Source: Crocodylus rhombifer (Eukaryota > Chordata > Crocodylia > Crocodylidae). From it: a DNA stretch of 64,000 nt. This document shows, piece after piece, positions 11,255 through 21,250 of this stretch. Below the pieces are notes generated by a model, which was not told where the DNA came from, did not search any database, and was given only the letters and a program-made list of their open reading frames with translations. The translations under genes were made by a program, and so were the position numbers. Numbering within the stretch: the first letter of the stretch is position 1; each line of letters opens with the position of its first letter. The stretch covers positions 62,001 through 126,000 of the forward strand of contig JAVSML010000049.1 of the NCBI GenBank assembly GCA_038503035.1. The letters are read 5' to 3'.

Positions 11255-12190
11255 TCAATGACCACAATATCAGGACTTGAAGAAAGCTCCTATTATATAA
11301 GGCTCTGGTAACCCCAACTTTTCTCTACAGCTCTGAAACTTGGGCAACCTACAGGACCACCAGAAAAGGCTGGAATGCCTTCACCAGCACTACCACCAGA
11401 AGATCCTTAGTATAAAGTGGGAGGATCATTGCATAAATGCTGGTGTTCTCACCAATGCTAACACCACCAGCATGGAAGTCAGTGGCAATGTGTAGGGGGC
11501 GCACGGAGGTGCAGGTGCATCCCCTGAGAGTGCTGGTGCACCCCCTGACAGGCGATGGGGGGGGCAGGCAGGAGTGGTGATGCCCCCCCAGCGAGCACCA
11601 GCTGGGGAGTGGGGGTGCCAGGAGAAGTGCTGCCGGCACCTCTGGGGGCACCACTGGCACTTCCAAGAGCACTGCTCATGCTTCCCAGTCACTGAGTTTG
11701 GCCACTGACTGGCCACTGGGGAGGTTGTGCCCCCCCAACTCAGGTAGCACCAATTGCCCATGATAGAAGTGTTGCTTTTACACTTCAGCTGAGGTGGACA
11801 GGGTATTGTGTGTGAATGCCTGATGCATGTTTACCAAAACACCTGCTATACTCCCAACTCAGACAAGGACAAAGGACGTGAGGGGGCCAGAGGAAACACT
11901 TCAAAGACATCCTCAAGGCAACATTAAGAAGTGTGGTATTGACACCACAAATTGGGGAAAACTAGTCCAGGAAAAGGCTACATGGCAATGCCTTCTGAGA
12001 AAAGGTACATCTTACTTTGAAGAAATTGTCTCATCTTGTCAACAGAAAAATGACAGCAATGGAAGGAAAGATCAAAAGAAGGAAAAGGTTCAACCCTCCC
12101 TTTAACCACCACCTGTGATGTCAGCCAGAGAGTCTCCAGCTCTAGGATCAGCTTTCTTAGCCATGAATGGACTCATATACAACCCTTTAC
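11255..12190 (+). mobile_element. LINE ORF2 C-terminal fragment, split by a hAT MITE
   Basis: Left part (to about 11479): YKALVTPTFLYSSETWATYR, a one-base frameshift, then KRLECLHQHYHQKILSIKW and LTNANTTSME. This is the post-RT region of a non-LTR retrotransposon (A--P-LLYG-E-W, then LE-FH---L--IL-I-W). Right part (from 11771): LQLRWTG, then GGQRKHFKDILKATL or its frame-shifted version, then CGIDTTNWGKL. It ends in TCDVSQRVSSSRISFLSH, which resembles a terminal C2H2-like finger. The two halves join once the 283-bp insert at 11480-11762 is removed. I cannot name the clade securely. Stops and frameshifts show that it is old. Confidence 0.7.
11480..11762 (-). mobile_element. hAT-type MITE (family 2), 283 bp, near-perfect 8-bp target duplication
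   Basis: A GC-rich insert within the LINE fragment at 11255-12190. Flanks are ATGGAAGT (11472-11479) and ATAGAAGT (11763-11770), 7 of 8 identical. The left end CAGTGGCAATGTGT and the reverse complement of the right end CATGGGCAATTGGT are imperfect terminal inverted repeats starting with CA, as in hAT elements. Removing the insert and one flank restores the LINE frame S-M-E-V. A second copy in the opposite orientation is at 54679-55098. It is non-coding; ORFs in the GC-rich part are spurious. The strand sign is relative to the 54679 copy. Confidence 0.75.
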
Positions 12191-13094
12191 TTGACCTGTG
12201 GGAATGATTATCCTGAAACATACTATACACTTTAATTTCCTATATGCTTAATAAGGTCTCTAACTATCACATTGCCGATTACTCTTGGGAGGCCATTCAC
12301 TTTTCATAAATAACTTCAAAAAGTCTTATTTTTCATTGTGATATGTTTGAAATTTTGAAATCTCAACATATGACAGGAGAGGGTAATTATTTCCCCGAAA
12401 AAACTAACACTGACTTCCATACAGTAATGCCAATTAACATCAGCTGACACTTTTACAACACCCAGTGAAGTGATACATATCTGAAAAGTTAAGAAGACAG
12501 GAAAAGAGGACAGATTGTACCTGAAAGGGAGACAGCCTTGCACTGCATTACCGTCCCTCCTTAAAACAAGTGAAGCCCATCAGAAACTTTCAGTTGTTAT
12601 TTGCTCCAGAAGTAACAGAACAGAAGAAGAGCAGTAGTATGCCCAAACAAGGTGAAAGGGTGGTGTTGGCAAGAATAAGGGAGGTAAGGCATACAGCAGA
12701 AGGGGCTGTCTGTCCACTATAAGGCAATACAGTGGAGCAATGCTGGTGATACAAAATTAGGAACTACGGGAGGCAGAATTAATGCCCTGAGGAAAGCACC
12801 AGGTAATTTAGCTGAGTGGTTAGTTCTGACCATGTGTGAGGATGGAAGGGAGAGCAGAGAAGAAAGGGTCTGATATTTTTTTCTGCATCCAAAGAATGGT
12901 GAGATGCCAGCAGTTAGAGTTTCCCACCTCTAAGTAAATACATCCATACAAGAAAACCACTTTTCTCCAGGGATTCGAATCTGCAAAATTCAGATCTTCA
13001 CTAGCAGGCCATTACACCTGAATGGTTTTCCCAGGAAGTCAATGGAAGTCCATATGAACTTAAATAGGATCAGGGTCCAATGTTAATCGATAAT
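12190..13094. other. Unique AT-rich sequence, no feature seen
   Basis: No recognisable coding frame, repeat boundary or RNA element. A block near 13015-13080 (TTTTCCCAGGAAGTCAATGG-like) resembles very old dispersed sequence common in sauropsids, but I cannot classify it. Confidence 0.4.
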
Positions 13095-14440
13095 TTCATC
13101 AACAATTTAGAAGATACAAAATTTGGCAAAGCATAAAGATTTTACCTATACGTTATACTACCTTCCAAGACAGAATCTCCTACTTTGTAGGTAATTGAGA
13201 AGGACCTAAAAGTGACTCTGGATAACCATCTCAGCATGAATTATGAGCACACTGCTGTAGCAAAATGGCCTAATATGATCCTTTGATGTGTAGAAAAGTG
13301 GAATATTAAGTAGAAGCAAAGAAAGGATAAATCACTGATAAGTCTGCTACTAGAATACTGTGTCTAATACTGGGATTCACAATTCAAAAAGAATTAGAAA
13401 CACTTGAAAGAGTTCAGTAATTTAGGTGGAAACCCAAACTTATAATATGAAGTTTAAAGAGTTCAGTTTATTCAATTTGTTGAGGAAAAGTTTGAGAAGT
13501 GACCCGATCCCTGTGTACAGGTACCTATACATGGAACAGTATCTGATAGACCAGCATCTTTTCAATGTTTCTGATAAAGGCATAACAAGATCCATAGCTT
13601 GAAGTTGAAGCTAGACAAATTTAACTCTGAAATAAGATGCATTTTCCTAGCAGTGATGGTAATTAAATATTGGAACAGCTTACCACGGGAGCCGGTGGAC
13701 TCACCATTGCTTGGAGTCTTAAGACGGCCTTAGATATCATTCTAAAAGACATGCTCTAATCCAGCTTCTGGAAGTCCTCAATATGCTCATAACACTTGCA
13801 GCTCTGCATTAAGACAATGACTTTAATCAAATCTCATGTTTCAGGATTTCAGGTGACAACTTGCAAGGGTCAGAAAGGATTGTATTTCCTTTGATGCACA
13901 ATTGAGCAGGTAACTTTTGATTTGTGTTTTTCCTAACATCCTCAGAAGCATCAGGGATGGCCACAGCTGGAGATGGGATATTTCATGGTATGTCCTCACA
14001 GTCTAAGGTGGTACAGAGAGAATCCTTTTTCTAGATGCCTGTCTAGTGAGTCTTACTCACATACTTAGGTTGAACCAATCACCAAGTTCAAGGTTAATGG
14101 GACTTTTCCCCCAGGTCAAATTACAAGAACCTTGCTTTTGGTTTTCACTTCCCTTTGCGTTATGGGGTATGACTCAGCGCATCTCACTCCTACTTAAAGT
14201 CTGGTTACTGCAGCAGTCTCTGGTACGGCTGTACCTTGGTCTTTCTTTCTTTCCTCCTATGGTACAGAACATATCAGTTTCCAGAAATGACTTAGCCTGT
14301 CTGAAGCTATTTGAGTTTAATACGCAGGTATGTGAGTAGAATTTAATGGCCTGTAATATACAGTCTGTAACATACAGATTAAATGATCTAAGACCCCTTC
14401 TGGCTTTAAACTTTAATAAACTATAATATAGCTGCATCTA
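13095..14440 (+). mobile_element. Ancient L3/CR1-like LINE copy
   Basis: Heavily decayed, but the plus strand still shows CR1-superfamily ORF2 landmarks in order: EDTKF (from ADDTK), EKDLKVTLDNHLSMN, LLEYCV*YWDSQFKKN, FSLFNLLRKSLRS and NIGTAYHGS, ending with CTTGGAGTCTTAAGACGGCC. Between 13800 and 14000 lies 3'-UTR-like sequence (GGGTCAGAAAGGATTGTATT, then GAAGCATCAGGGATGGCCAC). A separate L3-type tail, GATCTAAGACCCCTTCTGGC, is at about 14340-14420. Stops occur in every frame. The block between 14000 and 14330 may be further 3' UTR or unrelated. It is older than the CR1 copies at 26 and 36 kb, judging by decay. Confidence 0.65.
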
Positions 14441-15059
14441 TAGTTTGCTGGAGTATTTTAGTACAAGCCAATTAATAATTAACAATCAAAGATTAGCTTA
14501 GAACCACAGCTGGGGAGAAGAGGGGGCCTTTAAATATTGTGTATACTGCTGCCAAATCTCTGTGTGAAAACAATGGAAAACCTAGCCTGTAGCTTATATC
14601 TGCCTGGAACTAAAATCTCCTCTATAGCAAGCACCAGTAAATTAGTAGCCCCATCTCTGGCTAACCTAAGATAAAGAAACAGCAGCCAATTGTGCATGCA
14701 AAATAAAAATAGGAGCTGAAGATGTGGCTTATCTGAATTAAAGAGATGAATATACAGAAACTTTAAGTCAGGTCCTCCTTTCTAGGTTTTTGTTCCTCAC
14801 AGTGACACATAGGCCAAAACTGTATGTCACCTTTTGGCAACTGAGGACTACTTAGAGCCATATTTAAATGTAGATACTTAAATGAAACTTTGTGCCACTT
14901 ATGTGGATTTTAGGTCTTACTTCCATTTGAATCACTAGACTTGTCTGTCTGAGTATGCTCAGAAAAGATTTATTTTGGCTACTTTAGTTCTGCTATGATC
15001 CAGTTCTACTTAGATAAGAAGTCACTTCTGTGTAGGTTCCCGAAATTTTAGTCTCAGAC

Positions 15060-15115
15060 AGATCACGTAGAACATCTGGAAGAAGACAACCTGGGTTCTA
15101 GCCCCAACTCCTACC
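15060..15115 (+). repeat. Possible tRNA-derived SINE remnant
   Basis: A B-box-like GGGTTCTAGCCCC (about 15093-15105) follows GGAAGAAGACAACCT. The A box is not recognisable. The call is weak. Confidence 0.3.
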
Positions 15116-15304
15116 CCCGTACTGTTTCTCCGTCGTGTCTGAAAAAGTCATTGGATAGATTGGATAGGCAGCAGAGGGGGCAGGAGCCAGAAGCCAGCTG
15201 ATGCCCATCTCACTGAGTCACAGAAAAGGCTCCCTTTTTCATGGCCTTTCTGGTCCCAGATATCTTCTGCTCTTGGCTGCCCAGAGGCCAGCTTCAACTT
15301 GAGG

Positions 15305-15400
15305 ACAGGATCACAGCCTGGTAGTTAAAGCACTAGGCTGGGAAGTAGGCAGTGAGGGTTCAAACTCCATCTGGCAAAAGTGGGACTAGAAACTTCCTGG
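15305..15400 (+). repeat. tRNA-derived SINE remnant
   Basis: An A-box-like TGGTAGTTAAAGCACTAGG (from about 15320) and a B-box-like GGGTTCAAACTCC (about 15356-15368) are spaced as in tRNA-derived SINEs. Downstream sequence does not fold as a tRNA. It is probably an old MIR/CORE-SINE type copy. Confidence 0.55.
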
Positions 15401-16559
15401 ATAAGTACCTTAAACCCTAGGCTACTGGCCTAAAGGTAGAAAGGCTCCTCTTCTTCCTTTGTCCTTTCAGTTGATCTGCATGGATTTTCTGGGACTTACA
15501 CAGAGTTCTGCACCTTCCCAGGGACAACCGGATCACAGAAGAGAACAAGTGGCCATAAAAAAATGCCTTCTTACTGTTGTCACAAAGGCAAGTATAACTG
15601 TGCATGTGGAAACAGGCTCTGGAATATTATTTTTACATTTAGACCAGTAAGTAGCCCTTAATCATCTAAAGGCAAAATAGGATTTGGACCCTAATGTACA
15701 CCTGCATCTCTTTGACAGTCAAATAGGCCACTTGATGAAGTTGCATACAGTTCCATACCTACCATAGCCTTTAATCAGGATATTTTCTGTGCAAGACAAA
15801 TTAGGGGTCTCCCTTCAACTATTTTTGCCTACATAATGATACTAAGAGGGAACGTAAAGCTCTTAGGTTAGCATCAGTAATACACATTCTCTTAAAGTCA
15901 CCATATTTTAGAAATATTTTAGAAACTTCAGAAAAGTTACAATTTGTACCAACAGTTTTTAGCAACATTTTTAGCATCAAATATTAACATAAAAAAATGT
16001 ACACATGCTGCTTCTGACTCAGTGATGCATCTCTCCAAGTGGAGACTTCTATTTCAGCCAGCTGTATAGAACCCTTATGGCCCGTACTCCAGTATTCCAT
16101 GAGTATTCCCATTTAAGCAAATGGGAGGACTCATAGTACAAAAGTACTTCTTACTATGAGTAAAAAGGGCAGCATATGATCCTGTAGTGCTCTGAATGAG
16201 TTTATTTGGAAACAAGTGCCATTCAGTGTTGTTAAACCTTGAGTAAGGACAGCTGTGATAATTTCTATATTCATTGGGACTCTGTCCTTGTTCTGAATAC
16301 TCCTTGCCATGTTGAACATCATTACACTTAAGCCTTTTTACTCCCTGTTCTTAGAATGCACCTATTTCCATGCTCCATTTGCATGTGGAAAGCTCAGAAC
16401 AAAATCTACTGTTCTCCGTAGTTATTTAAATGAACAATGGGATGGATTAATAGAAGAAACTGGAGTGTCCCAAAAGACATTTTCAGGACACTACGGTATA
16501 ATATGGAAGATGATGGTACAGATTATACCTCACCTATTAGATGCCTAAATTAAGTTATG

Positions 16560-17185
16560 GGCCCCCATACATATGCAGGTAAAGGCACAATGGGATCTAA
16601 TACATAATGCACACAGGCATGCATATGCATGGCAGGAGGTGCAATTGTGGGGTCATGCATTACATCCCATCACGCTTTATCACTGGTCCAGGGAGCGCCT
16701 GGGATCATGACCCTGGGGTATCATTGCAATAGCTCCCTGGGCTCAGCAGAACTCCCAGCAGGGACAGTGTTCCCTGTCCTGCCCCCAGTGTGAACCTGAA
16801 GTGGACTGTGGGGCTCACAGCAGGGCCAGCATGGAAAACACTGCAACTGAGATAAGATGTGGGGCTGGCAGTGGCAGCAGCGTTCTCCCTGCTGCAGGCC
16901 TACAGCCATTGATGCCCACGCTCTGAGCTCTGGAACCAATGAGGCTCATGGGTGGGGGAAACATTCTTCTCGCTGCAAGTCCTGCAGCTGACACTGAGGC
17001 CTCCATTGGAAGCCTTGTCAGCTGTGGAGCTGGCAGTGAGCAGGGCACCCCTGTTGATGAGAGCCCCATAGATGATAGGGCACCCATCCACAGGGGGACA
17101 ATTGGCCACGTGTTCAAAGAGTGTAATTAGAACATGCTACAAAGTTATTTCACATTTTTTGTGGAATAACTTTGTAGCTTACAGC
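16560..17185. repeat. GC-rich repeat body ending in a hairpin
   Basis: A block of higher GC content with CATATGCATGG-like short inverted motifs at its left and a strong hairpin at 17134-17176 at its right. The hairpin stem is GCTACAAAGTTATT paired with AATAACTTTGTAGC, 14 bp and perfect. In layout (GC-rich middle, AT-rich palindromic end) it resembles the other MITE-like blocks here. Target duplications were not found. ORFs across it are short and occur on both strands. Confidence 0.35.
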
Positions 17186-19003
17186 TTTTTTTTTTTTTTA
17201 TCAAGCCATTAATTGGCTTCCCTAACATGTTTCATTGTATTTTATTTGTGATTGTACCACCAAAGGGAGGTTTTAAATTGAAGGAGGTGTTTGTACATTT
17301 GAGGAAGAGATGACTTTTTCAGCATTATACAGAATGCTTACTGAAACCCATTACTGCATCACAATCATCCATTTGGTAAAAACTTAATTCCAGGAACACA
17401 GACATTCATTTGAGCATCAGAAGCATCAAATCCAGTTGCAGAAAATTCCCCAGCCGAAAATGTTTATATCCTTATAACCATAGGTACTTGACTGGTTAAA
17501 TCAAGAAAGAAAGCTTTATAATCACATATTGGCCATGTGTGTAAAAGACAGGAGAGAGCAGATCACAGAAAACTGATAAAAGGTTTTCTCAGTTCTTGTT
17601 TGATTCTGAACAGAAACCTTCCTGTGATTATTTATAACCTGTGCCTGTTGTATTGTGAGTTTCTTTCAGTAGATGCAAAAACTGAATCTTATATTTTCTA
17701 CACCACTACTCAACTTGTGATTGTCATCAGGTTACCAAATCATACTCCCATTTTAATTTATTTTAATCACTCTCATTTGGATATGATATTTTTGAATGTA
17801 TAATATCTCTCCCTTGATTTGCTTTTAAAGATAAGGTAGCTATGTGTTAATGATTGTTAATTGGTAGTGTATGGTACTGATAACATTTAGCTGCAATACA
17901 AATCATAACTCTTACATACCATGAAATGTTGAGGAAACACAGTTTAAGTTTTAAGCCAAAAAAAATAAACATATAAACACATTATGACACAGACAAATAA
18001 CACAGTCTAATCTAACTGCAACTTTACCTGGAAATGCATGCCCTGATAGAGAATCCAAACCTGAAATTAAAACAATGAAAAAAAAAAGATCTTTAACACT
18101 AATTTGATATTAAAAACTTGTAACTGGCACCAACATCACATAATACTAATATAAAATTTGTCCCAGAAAGCAAAGATAAAAGCCTTAACATGGCATTACA
18201 TGGAGAGTATAGGTGTGGGTTGCTAAAAGGTAGTAGGGAAGCAGGATATAAATCTGAAGCCCTTGCTCATTATTACAAACTCACTTGCTCTGTTTCTTAC
18301 AAGCTTTAATAATGCTGCACTACAGTTATCTTGGGATTTTGCAAGCAATTTTAGTACAAACCACTGATTGCAGAGCTTTATCCTTGAATATGAACATTTG
18401 TTTTTGGGTTGGAGATATGTCTTCTCAGCCTACAATAAAACTTTTCTTTGTAAAACATGGCATATTTTGCAATATGAGTACAAAAGAAGATAGACCTGAT
18501 ACTCTAATGCAGGAGCAGAGAAATATAAATTACTCCTTTGTTTCAGATGAATTCACATGATACTAACACAGAAACTCTCTCTAGCTTTCTTCTGTTACCA
18601 GGACAAGAAACCAGAATTTTAAATTCCTGGGGCAGTGCCCTATCATATATAATTAAGTATTTTAAACAGATACATTTAGTAATTTACAAAAGAGGCTCTG
18701 CACTGTGCTCACATATTAAGTTTGCAGTTAGAATTCAATATGAATTACTTCATCAAATACTGTCACAAAATCAGCTAGGATTGATGCCATATCAGGTGAA
18801 GACCTAATTTTATGATTCATTGTGACAAAGAAAATCTTCCTATTTACTGTATTGACAAGTGTATCTATGTAGTATCGGATACAGGGTACACAGACAGAAA
18901 ACCCTTGGGGGTCAAAAGCAACCTGTCCTTGTTCACAATAAATAGAATCATATATGGGAAAAGAAATTTCAGAGAAATATAGTCAAGTTAGACTGAAGTC
19001 AAG
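17186..19003. other. AT-rich unique sequence, no gene seen
   Basis: AT-rich DNA with a T-run near 17187 and A-runs near 17958 and 18078. No coding resemblance was found in any frame. Confidence 0.45.
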
Positions 19004-19283
19004 TAGAAGGCAGGGTAGATTTGTACCTTATAGTTTAACCAAAGTAGATGTAGATATATAGCACAAGCTTTCATGGGCGGCAGCCTGCTTCATCAGATAC
19101 TGTGAAAGGATGTGCGTAAAGCAGTATACAAGGAAAAAGAAATTTGACTACAAAAGTTGGGAGGGGAAGGGCAGGGAAAAGAAGAATGGGGGAGCAGTGC
19201 TGGAGCAGTGGAAGCAATCAATAAACCCACAGCAAGAATAGAGTCATGAAAGGTAACCCAAGTAATGGGATAAGAATCCATAG
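19004..19283 (-). repeat. Inverted terminal-repeat arm of the Penelope-like element
   Basis: This stretch is the reverse complement, with mismatches, of the element's 3' UTR at about 20941-21250. Shared landmarks include AAGCTTTCATGGGCGGCAGC, TTCATCAGATACTGTGAAAG and AAGAATCCATAG. The two arms are about 1.7 kb apart, or 0.7 kb once the inserted MITE is subtracted, so they could fold back on each other. Confidence 0.7.
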
Positions 19284-19688
19284 TTCCTGTTTATTAGTAT
19301 AATTAGAATCCAATACCAAAACTGTAGCCACTCAAATCAACACAGCCAGACTCAAGATTTTGCTCTGACCTATGACAATACCAACCCTGAGACAAGGGCA
19401 ACAGAGTCTCTCTAGTTGCCACCAAGAGCCCCTGATTTAAACACCATAAAAACATCATTAATGACCTCCAACCTTCCTGGAAAAGGATGACTGTCTCAGT
19501 ATAGTTATGTGGGACAAATCTGTCCCAGCTTAAAGGCACTCCCCTCCCCACCTCAAACAACAGGTTACCTAACTCCCCATCTCACGAAGGCACCAGGCCT
19601 TGCAACAGGGACAGCTAGCTTCAGTGCTTCAATATCAATACAGACCACATCATCACTGAACTGAGTAATGTGGAATATACCACCTTGA

Positions 19689-20646
19689 CTAGGGATACAC
19701 ATTCAAAAAGCTTGGGCCTGAATTGATTCAATCTTTGCAAGTTAATTTAACCTGGCTAGGCTTAACTGGTTTGTAACTGGGCTGAAGAAAAGCAGGGACA
19801 TGATTGCAATGGCTCAGGCTAGAAGCTGGAGTGGTGGGGGGCACTACAGCACTATTCCCTTCCCTTCGACAGTGCTGAGCTGAGGGGGGCATGGCCAGGC
19901 CTGGCAGGATGCTTTGATTAGGGAGGGAGCCAACAGGGAGCTGATAACAGAGTATAAAGTTACACAGCACAGAGTTACACAGGGAGTTGATAGCATTTAT
20001 CAGTCCATCAAAACAAACACTTCCCTCATTAGTTCAAGTTCTTCTTAACAAATTCTTCTAAACAACTTCTAAACAACTTTTTCCAAGGAAGGAACACAAA
20101 GACATTACCAGCTGCCTGTTGATTAATTCCAAACAGCCCTAAGTGGACACTGCCCTGTCTGCCTTTGTCCTGTTTCCTATGGCACGGACTGTAGCCAGCA
20201 TGTGGTATGCTAGTTAATGCTGAGAGCTGTCTGTGTAAGGCAGAGGGGAGGGGGAATCCCTGCTTGAGCAGGGAGTGGTGGGGGAAGCAGGAGGAGAGCA
20301 GGAGGAAGCCAGGCAGATGCCACTGCACCTGCAGTCTTGGCCAGAGCACCAGCCAGGGAGCAGAGGGGAGGGGCCAGCTCTGCTGTGGAACAGAGAGTCC
20401 TGCCCAGGGTAGCAAAGCATCTGGGATGCCTGGGGACTCTGATTTAAGTTAAATCAGGATGGGGTCTGGGACAGATATTGCATAAACCAGTTTGACCCAA
20501 ATCAATTAAGTCTGATACTACATTCAACCGGGTTTATCTCAAACCAGTTTCAGCCATTTTCAAGCTGGTTTATGTGCACTGAACATCTGTTGTGTTACAG
20601 GTTTAAAACAGTTTCTGATCAGTTTATGTATAATGTCTGTCCCTAG
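19689..20646. mobile_element. hAT-like MITE (family 3), 958 bp, inside the Penelope-like element
   Basis: Terminal inverted repeats are CTAGGGATACACATT on the left and, reverse-complemented, CTAGGGACAGACATT on the right. The interior goes from AT-rich ends to a GC-rich middle. It interrupts the Penelope-like coding sequence a few codons before its GIY motif. Flanks (CACCTTGA against CCCTGAGG) show no clean target duplication. A second copy in the opposite orientation lies at 42067-42745, and the blocks starting GTTCAGTGCAC and TGTAGTATCAGAC recur in both. There is no coding potential; ORFs in the GC-rich middle are chance. Confidence 0.6.
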
Positions 20647-21250
20647 CCCTGAGGTTTGTTCCTTGCAACTCCACTAATGTCATATATGCCCTTGCCTGTT
20701 CACAAGGCCCCCCTGATGTCTACATTGGATAAAGAGATTGATCCTTATGTGAAAGAATGAATGAATGGTGATCTGACATCAGATGCAGAAAGACATGCAG
20801 GTTTGAAGCAGAACACTTGAATCTCCCTAGATACTCCATCACTGACCTGAGGGTGGCTGTTCTCACCTCTTGTGAAGAGTGGCAGCAAATCTTTACAAAT
20901 CAATTTGAATGAGAAACTGCAAAATAAGAAATCCACAGAGACTATGGATTCTTGGACCATTACCTGGTGATTTAGTTTTTGTGACTTCTTTGTTCCTATG
21001 GGTTTGCTGCCTGCTTGGTAGCCTATCCCAACACTGTCCCCTCTTCCCGTTCCCTTTTCCCTCCCTCTCTCCCCTTTTCCTTCTCTTTCCTGCCCTTTAT
21101 AAGTCAGATGTTTTTCTCCTTCTTATATAGTGCTTTGTGCTCGACCTTTCACAGTATCTTATGAAGTCAGCTTCAGCTCACAAAAGCTTATCCTATATAT
21201 CTGCATCTATTTTGGTTAGTGTATAAGGTGCAAATGTATCTTGCCTTCTA

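Larger units (their letters stand above)
14441..16559. other. Unique sequence apart from SINE remnants
   Basis: Apart from the SINE-like blocks at 15060 and 15305 I see no gene or classifiable element. Small ORFs (60-80 codons) have no resemblance to known families. Confidence 0.4.
19004..21250 (+). mobile_element. Penelope-like retroelement, 3' part, split by a MITE
   Basis: On the plus strand, after removing the insert at 19689-20646, degenerate coding sequence reads INDLQPSWKR..., then GTRPCNRDS, then CNSTNVIYALACSQ and DVYIG (about 20665-20735). The last two motifs match the GIY-YIG endonuclease that follows the RT in Penelope-like elements (N-IYALTC ... YIGET). Downstream, ITDLRVAVLTSC matches the HS--DL-V--L segment, and a pyrimidine-rich 3' UTR ends near 21250. 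The left flank (19004-19283) is an inverted copy of the 3' UTR (about 20941-21250), an arrangement known for Penelope-like terminal repeats. Stops are frequent; the RT domain is absent. Confidence 0.7.
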
